Origin: Piper betle
Taxonomy: Eukaryota; Streptophyta; Magnoliopsida; Piperales; Piperaceae
DNA length: 64,000 bases
Assembly: GCA_033002965.1 (NCBI GenBank)
Contig: JAURVB010003251.1
Span: 62,001-126,000 of the forward strand
Reading direction: 5' to 3'
Shown here: in pieces, positions 36,574 to 47,685 of the stretch
How positions within the stretch are numbered: position 1 is the stretch's first letter
How the letters are laid out: every line of letters starts with the position of its first letter
Program-made: the position numbers and the translations under genes
Notes under the pieces: model-generated
The model's input: the letters and a program-made list of their open reading frames with translations, nothing else
Told to the model about the DNA's origin: nothing
Database searches by the model: none

Positions 36574-38504
36574 GAACAAGAGATTTGAGTACAGACTAGA
36601 AACAAATAGTTATAAATAAAAACTTTTGCCCCTAGAAAATTTTTTGGGGGACTATTGCATAGAAGAGGAAGCATTAGAGAAGATGAAGGAAACATTAATT
36701 GACAGGTCTTGAAGATAGAATCTGAAAAAATGTAAAAGAAAATGGCTTTCACATGGATCAACCACAATCTTTAATCGGAAACTTTCAGCAACACTACAAA
36801 ATATAATATAGATTTGATGATTTTGAGAAGTGTTCAAGAAAAATGGACCCTCGTGTAATCGTTAATTTTTAGAAGACGTTCATTCTTCCGATTTGCCCAC
36901 TAAAAAAGCTTCATGAGATGACTGGCATTACCAATGTATGCAAACCAAAACCTCCAGCCATGTATTGTCTTGAGGGAAACGAAAGGGGATATTTAAGAGT
37001 GAGTTTAAGGTAAATCATAGAATCACTTCTGAACAATTTTCTTTGCAATAATTAAGATTAACTAGTGATATATGCAAACTAAGCTCATCTTAAGTGCAGG
37101 TTTATTATGAATGAAGAATAATGTTCAAGAGCCCTGTTATGTTTTAGATAATAGACTCCTTAGCCCAGTTTCTACTTATTTAACATCAAGTCAAGCTTCA
37201 AATAGAATTTTGTGAGTTGAGTAGTGATCCGAATTAAGCTTTATTGAGCTTTGATCACCCTATATGATGTGGGATATAGTTTTTCATTGATTCTGGAATT
37301 AGTCCACGTCAGAATTGAGATTAGATTATGACTAGTATATGATAGGGGTTGTAAAAAGTCTTCGAGAATGTCTAGTGATTTTTGGGTGCACTTAAGGCCC
37401 CCAAAAACATACGATACTAGAACTATTTTACGGTGAATATTATATGAGATGAGTTATAAGTTTATTATGGCCGATCAATTTAATGTTTACCCGATGCCCC
37501 TCGCTATATGAACTTCATTTTTTATTTATATTTTATACAAACGAAATACATGGGTTTTACCAATGCCTGGAATATAGCTTTGAGGGAAAAAAATGGGATT
37601 ATACTCGGCTAACGAAATAGCAAAGATGTCTAATATTGTTAAGGCACTATTTACATTTTCTCCCAAAAGCATGGGATCATACTCGGCTTGGGAATGTTTA
37701 TGTTGGAAAAAATGATAATAATTTCAATCACAGCATTTAATTTTTTAAATTTCACGTATTTGTTCGAGCTATGATCTTGACAAAACAACAAGATAACGAC
37801 AATAAGGTTGAAGAAAAAGGACGTCACACCTAAAACAATATATCAATAGACATAATTAAGCTTTCTCATATGCTAGTGACAACATTCTAATCAAATAACA
37901 ATTAGATTATCAACCTAAAAAATTATCCAAACTCCAAACATCTATATAAACTTTCTATCCAATATCTCAAAAAAAAATGATCAACAATATGTTTAAATAC
38001 GAACATCAGATATCTATGTATAACATGTTGGGCCCTATAGGCCCCTAAAAGGGACTTATATCATATTTTACAGGTATTTCTTAATTTAAAAGTTAACTTA
38101 AAAATAAGAGTTTACCCAACTTCAGAAATAAGGTTGTTTCATTAATCTATATACAAGGCACCAATCACCTCCAAATGACATAGGTTCGCGCAACTGCTAG
38201 ACAATATCAAAACTAATCAGGCTCTGATATTCCTATTATCTCTTAATCTAAAAATTAACTTAAATATAAAATTTCCTTATTAACTTAAATATAAGTTATT
38301 AGTCACCTCCAAAGATGACAAAACTATAAATCTTCATCCAGATCAATTTATTCCAAATTATGTTATCTATATACCACAACAACAATGAATCAAATCAAAA
38401 ACCTCAACAAGCAGATCAAACACAATTTGATGTATATTTTATATATATGTTCCATCATACAACAAAAAGAATGCGTACAACATGCAAAATATCAAAAACT
38501 TGGA
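36574..38504. other. AT-rich spacer with a local duplication
   Basis: No gene is supported. Bases 38080-38185 and 38232-38320 share taaaa(g/a)ttaacttaaa and caatcacctccaaa/tagtcacctccaaa words, a local degenerate duplication. The right end is the presumed 3' UTR of the proline-rich protein gene. Confidence 0.45.
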
Positions 38505-38966
38505 TCAGATCATTTGCCTGGCCACATACCCATACCTCGCTCGCCGCATATTCTCTTGCCGCTTCTTGTACACGAACCCGGCCAGCCCCACCACGCCGAC
38601 GCCGGCCACCACCCCGATCGCAACCCCAGCCTTCTGCCCGCCGCTCATCCCCTCCCCCGCCGTCTCCTCTACCTCGTCGTCGCCCACATTGACGTCCTTC
38701 ACGCTCCCACGTCCCGGCGCCGGAGCTGCTGCGCTAGAGGAAGCCGGCGCGGCAGTCGGCGACGGCGACGGCGAAGACGCCGGCGAGTCGTTAGTGTACG
38801 GTGGTGGTGCAGGAGGGGACCGGGAGAAATACGGCGGCGGTGCGTCGGGGACCATCTCATCGTCGGAGCCTCTAGCCGGCGCCGGAGCAGGCGAGAACGA
38901 CGACGAGCAGAGCACCGCTGGTAGAAGAAAAAGCGCGATGAATGCAAGAGCCGACATGGATGGCAT
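38505..38966 (-). CDS. Small hydroxyproline-rich (AGP-like) membrane glycoprotein
   Basis: One exon encodes 153 residues from the ATG at 38966, placed just after an acceptor (TTTTCAG|ATCT) of a 5'-UTR intron of about 140 bp; its donor GCAG|GTGCTC is near 39114. Residues 1-22 form a signal peptide. Residues 23-85 are rich in Pro, Ala and Ser with AP, SP and PPP motifs typical of arabinogalactan-like O-glycosylation. An acidic segment (91-103) follows, then a transmembrane helix (about 113-132) and a basic tail KKRQENMRRARYGYVARQMI. This layout matches the plant hydroxyproline-rich glycoprotein family with a conserved YKKRQEN tail. The exact role is unknown; a plasma membrane-anchored cell wall protein is likely. 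Confidence 0.8.
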   Translation of the reverse strand: MPSMSALAFIALFLLPAVLCSSSFSPAPAPARGSDDEMVPDAPPPYFSRSPPAPPPYTNDSPASSPSPSPTAAPASSSAAAPAPGRGSVKDVNVGDDEVEETAGEGMSGGQKAGVAIGVVAGVGVVGLAGFVYKKRQENMRRARYGYVARQMI

Positions 38967-39245
38967 AGATCTGAAAATACAGCAGACAAAATATGCAGAG
39001 ATCAAGACCCAGACAAACAGCTTTCAGACGAACAGCCCTGTGAAAAAGATAGAGCTAGAATGCAAGATATTCATTAGCAGTTAATGAAGTAATAAATAAT
39101 AAGGTATGAGCACCTGCAATTCAATTCAATGGGCAGTGGATGTGGAAGTGGAGGAGAGAAAGAAGCGTGTTGACGAAGACGGCGATCCAAGTTTGGCGCC
39201 GGCGATATGGGGAGAGTAGTCGGCAGTGGGTTGGGCTGGTTTCAA

Positions 39246-39254
39246 CCTTATATG
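39246..39254 (-). promoter_or_regulatory. TATA-like box of the proline-rich protein gene
   Basis: CATATAAGG on the minus strand lies about 130 bp upstream of the 5'-UTR donor and is suitably placed for a first exon starting near 39220. Confidence 0.4.
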
Positions 39255-39264
39255 GGAGGGGATG

Positions 39265-41016
39265 TCTCCACTTCGAGTTCAAGGGAGGAGTGAATTAAAG
39301 GTGACCGTGTTTACTAAAATATTCAGTAATTAGTAATTAATTAGTTGCAAGGATTTACTCGTAGTTTAGGCGTTCCATCACTTGATTGAGCTTCGACTGA
39401 GTTTTGCTTGGATTCAACTCCATTCTTTTCTTTTAAACAAATGACTAATGAATGAGTCTTAACGCATTCGAGTCGATATCTAGAAGATAAAGAGGGTAAC
39501 CTAAGCAACTGCAAATGCGAGGTTTATTCATTCATATTCTTAAGATGAGTTGGAAGTAGTTCGAGTTAAAAAAATATTAAGATTTATTTGTCATGCTATT
39601 ATACATAAACTATGATTAAAGCTTTGTATTTTTATTTCATTAATTATTAATTCATAGCCTTCTGTTTATTTAATTGATCTTTTTGAAGGAATATTGAATT
39701 TTTAATAAAAATATATGGAACATCAAGTCAAATCCTACGAAAACATTGAAGCTTTTTTTCTAAATTATAATTGAATTCCAATTAATTTTTCATCGAGTTG
39801 ATTGAACAATGAGTCTCATCAAGCTTTGGACAACCACATTCACCAGTAAGGTTTTCCATCGAATTACCCTTAAAAGAAGATCAAACAACATCAACTTTTC
39901 TTGTTGGTACATGGATAAATTCAAGATCAAGGGAATGCAAAGCTTTTTTTAACCGCCAAAATCATCCTGTAAGACAGACTATATACATCACGATTTTGTG
40001 TGCAAGGGCCTTTTACCTTCTAAACTAGCAGCAGCCACTAACAAAATGAAAAACTGTTACATTTCAAACGATTGACTCCCAAGGACTTAACAATTTTTTT
40101 CTTCCTAGCCATGGGATTAGACTTTAGAGATAGTCAACAAGGACTCGGACAAAAAAATATTCATGAGTCGTGGCTGCGAGTGCTTGAAGGTGGGTCGTTC
40201 AAAACTCAGAAAACAGCAACATTTTCGGCCAAGATTCCACTATGAAGGTACCTTGCTTTTACATGTGCTTCGCAATTCCATATGATACAACGTGTTGACA
40301 GTGTGCTGCCGTCTGTCTTCCTCAAGAAATATAAACCAATTTAATCGTTGCCTAATTGAAGATAGTTAGATACCAACGCAATAACTAGCAATGGATTAAT
40401 ATTCCGACACAAAAATAGTCAAGATGCAACGTTCTTTTTAACCTCTCCTATTCTTCCATCCAAGCCTTGGTATCTAATGCACGTTGGTTTGCAAGAATAA
40501 GGAATACTAAATTATGAAAGTCGAAACTCCATTCTACAACGCCATTGAAACAAACGAGATTGGGTAGCTGATGCTGACTTTCCTCAAATAACGACAAGCT
40601 CTTGAGCTTTTGTTTTCTTTAGATGCCTCTCACTTCGCGCATGCACAAGAGGGTCAACCATGAATATGATATGAAGTCTTATCTTCTTTACCCAAGTTGA
40701 AGGATGTGCCATGTGAACAGGTTTTCATCAGATCTAGATCTCGTTCCAAGGTCAAACTTTTCTAAGAACAGATTAAATCTAATATCCAACTCAAGATAAA
40801 TAGGAGAATTACAAAAATGCAATCCTCGAACACAAAAAGACTATCACAACTATATCTATCTTTATTGATGAGCCATCTTAGGAGCTTTCACCAGAAAACT
40901 TGTACAACTCTCTCATCCGGGAGAAGACAGAACGCCTCCATTCCCTAATACTGACCTCTCAGGATAAATGTAATCGGTATAGTTAAAATTATCCAAACTA
41001 GCAAAGGGTATGTTCC
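39265..41016. other. AT-rich spacer
   Basis: No gene is supported between the proline-rich protein promoter and the PDI stop codon. The right end must hold the PDI 3' UTR. Confidence 0.5.
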
Positions 41017-44000
41017 TCATAGTTCATCTTTAACGTCTTCCTTGTCGCTTTTATCCTTCTCTTCCTCTTTGCTTTCGGTTTTCGCTGCTGAGGCAGGCCT
41101 CTGGAGCTTGAAAGGGTTGGACGCATGTTTCTTAAGAAACTTGTAGAATGAGACTACTGTCCGGTCACCGTCAAAAGTAATCTATATGTACCAGAAAGCC
41201 GAAATGTTAAAAAGACTGAGAAACACTGGTATTGGATACCGCATTAAGAACAAATAATCCACAGGTGAATTTGCATTTATTCAAAGCATCTATGCTTACT
41301 GGGTCAAAGCTCTTGCTTCCGGCCGGGTAGAAAAGAAGCGTGGGGAAACCATCAGACTGCACAAAAAGAATCAGGCAAGGTTAGAGAAACAGACGGAGCC
41401 AAAACATATAACAATCAGGACATAAGATTCTGGCTTGATAAGGTGTATAACTTTTGCAAAAGAACTTTCAACTCAAGTTTGTCAAAAGCTGAGATAGTTT
41501 TAAAAGCATCTCCTCCATCAAGCAAAATATTAAGTACAACCAAAGAAGTTCAGTAGCCCATAACAATTAACTTAAAAATTAAATGAATTTATGGAGAACA
41601 CCAATTCAGTTATCAAAACTAGGCAGCTTAAACTGAATGAGTTCATGGAAAACTCTTATTAAGAAGAGCTCAAATCAGAACAGAAAACAAACTTTGTGAC
41701 TTGTTTTGTTTCTCGCAAAAGCAATAACCCAAAGGAAAACACTTCAGTAAACAAACATGGAATAACTAAGTATAAAACAGACAAGAACATGAAGTCACAT
41801 ATAATAAATTCATAAAAAAAATTATGGGGCAAACCTTAGCTCTAGGATGTTCGTTTGTGGTTCCATCCATCTTGGCAATGACAAGTGAATCAATGCCTCG
41901 CAAGTGCTTGCCAAGCTTATTGTATATGGGCTCTAGTGCTTGACAGTGTCCACACCAGGGAGCATAAATCTGATTAAAAGCAAAACATAGAATCATTGAA
42001 TAAAATGCAATAGAACTGTTGGTTAATAGAAAAAAGGGCAGATAGTAACCTCAAGAAGAACATCCTTAGATTCATCCAAAACTATCTCATCAAAATTGTC
42101 TCCTACGACTATCTTCACATCCCCATCATTCTGTTTTTTCATTAGAAAAGTGAAAACAAGATAAGCTGAGCTGAAGTAAAAGTATAACTGTGCTGGAGAG
42201 AACACATCTAGCAACTTACAATTTCTGGTACAGGATCGGACTTGAAAAAGGCTTGAGCTTGTCTTCAACAAAATTCACTGCAAAGGTCTACATAAAGGAA
42301 GTTAAAAGTCATGACACAAGGATATGAAAATATTTTCACAAGGCATTACAAGAAGAAACAGACAGTAGCTAAAAAGCTCGAATTTCACAAAATAAATATA
42401 ATACTTCAATCAGTTAACTTTTTTCTTAAAAATAGAACAGATAAGGCGAATGGATAAAAAATGGCTCACAGACAACCTTGAGATTTTCTAGGGTAAACTC
42501 CCCATCAAACCTGAACTTCTTAGCATCATCATTTCCAGTGTAAGCTAGGACCTGTAGATAAAGTTAAAGTGATTCCGGACCAGTAAGTGCTCACTTTTTA
42601 AAATGATGAGCTACACCAAAAAAAATAAATTAAAAAAAAAGGGACAAATAAAGAAGAGAGCAAGAAATTTTACAGTAGGACTATCTGAGACGCCAAAATA
42701 ATCAGATACTGGCTTGCCAACATCTTCATTGTCCATTTCCACAAAGACAAATATGAGCTGCAAAATAACAAAATGGTTTAGACTAGACAAACCTTGACAG
42801 AGTTAAGATGACACATTTTTAAAGAAAAAGCATAAAATATTCCTCTTAGGAGCAAAGCTCGTAGCCTCCATATGTATGCAAGAATTGTTTTGGAAAAATG
42901 AAGTTCAAGGAGTAAATTAACGGTGAGCGATATTGTTTTTGATCGCTCAAAGTTGTAACTGAGAGTTCAACCAAGCTAGGAAAACTCATCACTGCTTATT
43001 AGTTAAAAGGAAGACAGCAGAAGACTGGGCAACATTCACTATTTATAGACATCATAAGATACCTTCCCCTTGAAAAATTTTGCAGATTCCTCAAATATTG
43101 GAATCATTGTCTTGGACTCATTTGAAGTAGCAAAAAGCAAAACCTGAAGCAACAAAAGATGCATTTGTGATCAATTGAAGGAGAACTTGTAATGTTCGTA
43201 GTTTATTTGTTAGTTCAACATAAATTTTTCTTTTTAAAAAAAAAGGAACCTGTTTCTTTATAGGATTCTCAAAAATCTGAGGAGCATTTTCCCTTGTGAA
43301 AACATTCACCAGTGGTAGCTTGTTGGCGAATACAAAGTCAACAATGGAAATTTTTGTGAAGGTGCCATCTGCACTCACCCAAGAAGATAAAAGTCAAACC
43401 ATTTTCTGCCATTTACAATGTTCTGGACATGAAGATGGGAGGTGCACTGACCAAAATGAGAAGTTTTCTCTGCCTCCTTCTTCAAAAGAACCAAGCTAGG
43501 CTTTTTGGCGGAGATCTCAATGTTGAAAACTTTGGCCACATCAGGATTAGATGTCTGATAAAAATTGACACCATCTTCTAGCTTGGAGGCAGCAGACAGC
43601 TCATCACTCTCAGAACCCTGAAATTATCTTACCAGATCAGAAACGAGATAGACAAAAAAATGACATGAACATTGAGGAAATAACACCAAAAATTGATAAA
43701 AAAATGAGGAATTGAAAATTTACCACCAAAGAATCCAGGAATCCCACAACAAGCGTGCTCTCACTTTTCAGAACCTTCTCTGCTTCCTCCACGGTTGTGA
43801 TGTTCTGGATACCAGGTCCAATCTTCTTCTTAATCCACGACACAATACCATCCCTACAGTACATGAAAGTAATCTCATCACTCTCACTCTACATCAATCC
43901 ATCCAATCAATCAAAAAAGAAGACCAATTCAAATCATAAAACTTCGCACACCCACAATGTTCGCAACAAGTTTCAATCTTTCAGTGCAAAACCGAGAAAA

Positions 44001-44580
44001 GGTATAAATGTTTTTTGAAATCCAGATCAAACCTACTTGCTCCTTGGACCATTGTAATCCTTGTGGACGCCATCGATGAAGAAATAGACAGTGGGGAAGC
44101 CCTGAACATCATACTTCTGCGCAAGGTCGTTCTCCTCCGTCGCATCCACCTTGGCCAGCACCACCTCGCCCTTCAGCTCCGTCGCCGCTGCAGCATACTC
44201 GGGCGCCAGCGCCTTGCAGTGCCCGCACCATGGCGCGTAGAACTCCACCATCAGATACCTGTTCTTCGCCACAGCCTCGCTAAAGTTCGCTTCTTTCAGC
44301 ACCACCACGTCCTTCTCGTCCACCGGCGACGCGAACGGCTCGTCGCCGAACTCATCGCCGAAAGCATCGTCGTCCCCGCCTTCCAAGTCGTCGAAGCTCT
44401 CCAGGTCGTCGTCAGCCAGATCCGATCCGTCGTGCTTGGGAGCAGACGTCTGGGCGGGGCCCTTGGCCTCGGCCTCCTCGAGGAAGGCGAGGTCGTCCTC
44501 GTCGGGGGTGGAGGAGAGGGCCGGTGTGTGAGGAGGAGGAGGGCGGCAAGGGAGAGGAGAAGGAGGATCCGGATCGGCAT
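41017..44580 (-). CDS. PDIL1: Protein disulfide isomerase, PDIL1-3/1-4 type, KDEL-ended; two frame breaks
   Basis: Twelve exons: 44580-44037, 43853-43724, 43617-43452, 43368-43250, 43143-43063, 42757-42674, 42551-42477, 42287-42220, 42130-42050, 41969-41835, 41356-41300 and 41181-41017, all GT-AG and phase-consistent except as noted. The product would be about 568 residues: signal peptide ([17 protein letters not shown]), acidic linker, thioredoxin domain a with APWCGHC (CGHC about 118-121), b and b' domains, domain a' with APWCGHC (CGHC about 456-459), acidic tail and C-terminal VKDEL for ER retention. It catalyses disulfide formation and isomerisation in the ER. Two single-base shortfalls break the frame: one between the signal peptide and [11 protein letters not shown] (44498-44543), one at the five-A run 42245-42249 in exon 8. 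An ER-stress element lies upstream. Confidence 0.9.
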
Positions 44581-44641
44581 GGTCGCCGGAATATTTGATC
44601 GGCGGCGGAGATGGTGGCCGCCGGCGGTGGAAGTGGCGGTG

Positions 44642-44647
44642 TTTAAA
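44642..44647 (-). promoter_or_regulatory. TATA-like box of the PDI gene
   Basis: TTTTTAAACACC on the minus strand, about 65 bp upstream of the start codon and just downstream of the ER-stress element, is the only TATA-like site near. Confidence 0.35.
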
Positions 44648-44673
44648 AAGGCGAAGGGGACGTAGCATGGATA

Positions 44674-44692
44674 CGTGGAGTTTTTCGATTGG
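44674..44692 (-). promoter_or_regulatory. ER stress response element (ERSE-I), perfect consensus
   Basis: The minus strand reads CCAAT-N9-CCACG with exactly nine bases between (CCAAT at 44692-44688, CCACG at 44678-44674). This is the ERSE-I consensus bound by NF-Y with bZIP factors of the unfolded protein response. It lies about 95 bp upstream of the PDI start codon, as in many ER chaperone genes. A chance match is possible, but the position and the gene fit. Confidence 0.75.
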
Positions 44693-44710
44693 TGGATTTG
44701 ATGTGAGGAT

Positions 44711-44729
44711 CCAATGGGGAGCTGCCGCG
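44711..44729 (+). promoter_or_regulatory. Second ERSE-like site, one mismatch
   Basis: The plus strand reads CCAAT-N9-CCGCG, one base from the ERSE-I consensus, in opposite orientation to the first site and 18 bp from it. Confidence 0.4.
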
Positions 44730-44799
44730 TGCTGTACGAGTCAATGGACCGTTAAGATCGTTCGTGCCATTTTCGGACCCGAATTGAGCTGCGTACCAT

Positions 44800-45079
44800 T
44801 TTTGTATTATACACGACATCCATACGATAATACTGTTTTATATCGTATATGCACAAATTTATAGCTAAGACTCAATACATATATACAAGAATTTCGAAGG
44901 GACACGTCAATGATAAAAGGAGGGGTTACAGCATTGTGAGTACATTGGATCTCAACAAAACAACAACGAAAACAAGGCAATGCCACCCACAAACACTGCG
45001 TGGGGGCAAATATCTTGAAAAATTGTAACCAATAATCGACGTGAAGATTTTGGTAAGAATACTTATTCTAAAGACGAGT
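44800..45079. other. PDI upstream region
   Basis: No coding feature is visible between the PDI promoter and the hAT-type element. Confidence 0.5.
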
Positions 45080-45402
45080 GAGCTGATTAGAGCTGCTCAC
45101 AGGCCGGTTTGAGTCCATTTATCTGAAATTCATAACCGGCTCATTTAGTTAAATTTCAAGTTCAGGCTTAATTTAATTCGAGCCGAGTTTTTAGTGTTCG
45201 AGTTCGAGCCAGGCAATCCGTATAATATTTAATCAGCTCGTGACCGACTCGAGCTCGAACGTTCGAGCCCACTTCGAAGTCGAGGCCCAAAGGAGATAAT
45301 GAGGTAGAATTTTGAAGAAAAGTGTTGTGGCGCCGACAGATTGGAAGCGGCGAAAGGAAGAGGAGGCGGAGCCAAAGCAGGGGCGTTGAAGAGGAGAAGA
45401 AG

Positions 45403-45624
45403 ATGGCGAGCAGGGAGGCAAGGACGTTGCACATCCTCATCAAGTACGAGGGCTCCCGCCACAAGTCCTCATGGAAGGACCCTGAAGGCCATGTCATCTA
45501 CCCCACTACCCATGCCACTGCCGCCACGGCGCTTTCGACGACATCCTCGTCAGCAAGGTCCGCTTCAAGGACATCGCCGCCTGCCACTCTGACAATAGCT
45601 CCACCAAGCACGGCGGGGACCTTG
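45403..45624 (+). pseudogene. PIN1-type parvulin (peptidyl-prolyl isomerase) fragment
   Basis: From the ATG at 45403 the frame reads MASREARTLHILIKYEGSRH then KSSWKDPEGHVIYPTT, matching the start of plant PIN1-type parvulins. The family continuation (DDILVSKVRFKDIAACHSDN then STKHGGDLG) follows in another frame, with a few codons missing between, and ends at a possible donor CTTG|GTTCAT. The C-terminal half of the enzyme (FGRGQMQKPFEEA... in the family) is not found downstream. Intact PIN1 isomerises phospho-Ser/Thr-Pro bonds. This copy lacks half the domain and is out of frame, so it should be inactive. It lies inside the hAT-type element, which implies capture. Confidence 0.8.
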
Positions 45625-45963
45625 GTTCATTTCGATTATTTATTCTTTTTTTTTTTGTAAACTTTGGATTTGTTTGGTTTGTGAAATTTTTACTCTTTCC
45701 ATGCTAATTGCATCGGTCCAAATTATACTATGGTGATGGCAGCTTTTTGGTAGATTTGGATTATCTTTGTTTAACATATTTTTTGTTAGATCCTGTATAG
45801 ATTTGGAGCTGTTTTTATTTTTTCTATCTAGAATTCCATTTTTTCTTGCTTGTTAGATCTATTGTTTGATTTTGAGTGCCCGGATGAACAACTGCTTGCC
45901 AATGGGAATGAAGACGCTAATGAGCAAGGTATCCCCTTTGGCCATGAACGTCAAATTTCTAAT

Positions 45964-46090
45964 ATAATTTTATTCAAATACACTAAGTCTCAAATAATAG
46001 TACTACTTCATATTATTCACCATTATAATTTATTCAAATACACTAAGTCTCAAATACAGGAGTAGTACTACTTTGTACTATTCACTATTA
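45964..46090. repeat. Tandem duplication of about 63 bp
   Basis: Two adjacent copies share ttcaaatacactaagtctca and a following tagtactact...tattcac block. It is internal to the hAT-type element. Confidence 0.75.
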
Positions 46091-46366
46091 CATATTACAG
46101 TATTATCGTTTCATGTCACACCACCAACTCAATTTGAGTTACGAGTAGTTACGAGTCAAGTGACAAGCCAAACTTTGATCGGGCCGCGGGCCGTGTCAAT
46201 TCAAGTTTGCACCAACTCGAGATCGGCTCATATAGAGACTAAGTGGAGCCTATTTGCCAAATTCGAGCTATCGAATCAAGTTGAAAAATCATCGAGTTTA
46301 AATTAAGCCGAGTCAAGTCAACAAAACTCGTGATTCAACCCATCTCTTGAGCAGCCTAGAGCTGAT

Positions 46367-47685
46367 ATTGCTTTAGTCAGTAGGTTTAAAGAGCACAAAG
46401 AGACGCATTCTCTGCCTCCGATCATTCTTGTGGAACTAGGCAAAAGCCCTGACTGCGGGACACAAATCGAAGACCGGCTGTTATCACAATCACAAAATAA
46501 CGATTTGTTTTCAAGGAAATCGAAAGCATTCCTAACTTAAGGCCGTGGAGAAAGTGCAATAAACAATCTAAACTCCCCCGCAGCATGACATAAATACATA
46601 GCAAAAAGATTCACTGAAAGAGGAGTGAGGCAAAACGTCATACAGCCACCAAAATCAGACGACTAACACGGTAACAAGTACTACCTCAGAATTGATAACC
46701 ACATTGAGGTCTTCTACAGAAAACAATAAAGACTAACGCTAATAAAGAGAGACATTGCAATCCAAGATAAATATTCATGCCATCAATCAAGTGTACGCAT
46801 ATAGCAATCTACTGTTACATGCCGGTGGCAATCCATCAAATAGACCTATACATCCCCATCAGTTTATTATGAACGGCAATCCCAGCTATTCTACAGTTTA
46901 AATAACTGAGAAATAAATCTAGAAGTGATACACAGGAGATACTAGTCAGCTGAACGAACGAGTTATAACCAAATGAAAAATTGAAACTGGATGAGTGAAC
47001 TTAAAATTTGCATACGTTGCATAAGGCAGCTAGGAACACCACTGAATTCAATAATTCCCTTTACTCTACCCAACCTAATTCTTAGTCAAAAGACAGGCTC
47101 TCCAGCACCTCCACTCATTCCCGCATTCAAACTACTTATGCTACCTGCCAGCAAGCTGCACCATAAAAGGCAGCAGAAACTATAGACTTCTTAAGATTGG
47201 TTCAAACAGGATCATGTAATGTAGCACTTACCTAAAAACAAATGTTCAAAAAAGCAGAAGATCAAACTGATAGATGTAAACTATGCAGATTGCCCAAGCC
47301 TCCTCACAGCTATCCAGAAGTTCATCATGTACCAGTCAAACTCCACAAACACATCACGGCTAAAGATTAACATGAACAGCCAAAAATATCATAAACATGT
47401 TTACATCTAATGATCAATTTGTACCTCCCACGCATTGGTTAGAAACGATACTAACAAACGAAAATAGATACATTACAAGATTGATTAACAGTCAAAACAC
47501 CAAAATTAATTAAATTGTCTCAGATAGATAGGCATTACCAAAGTAACATTTATGCAATAATCCTCAACATAATATAACAAACTAATTACCACAGCTACAT
47601 TTTGATAAGATTTTTATCCGAAACTCCCCTCTCTTCCACAAAAATTACCACAATCAGTATGCGCAGAAAAAAATAGGATCTTAAT
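46367..47685. other. L12 3' side and spacer
   Basis: No coding frame is supported. The region may include the L12 3' UTR. Short open frames at 46422-46604 and 46991-47185 have no recognisable domain. Confidence 0.45.

Larger units (their letters stand above)
45088..46358. mobile_element. Non-autonomous hAT-type element carrying a gene fragment (Pack-type)
   Basis: The element is bounded by identical 8-bp direct repeats GAGCTGAT at 45080-45087 and 46359-46366. The left end is TAGAGCTGCTCA and the reverse complement of the right end TAGGCTGCTCAA, a one-base-gap match with the TAG start and 8-bp duplication of hAT elements. Both ends are followed by tcgag-rich subterminal sequence. Inside are a PIN1-type parvulin first exon, a second exon-like piece at 45857-45929 ending at a good donor (gagcaag|gtatcc), and a tandem duplication. 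No transposase is present. This is the layout of a transposon that has captured host gene sequence. Confidence 0.8.

Noticed and set aside
35648..36767. Long open frames of up to 296 codons on both strands
   Set aside because: They lie in the GC-rich foldback repeats, are open in most frames at once and have Pro/Gly/Ala low-complexity translation crossing the TA runs.
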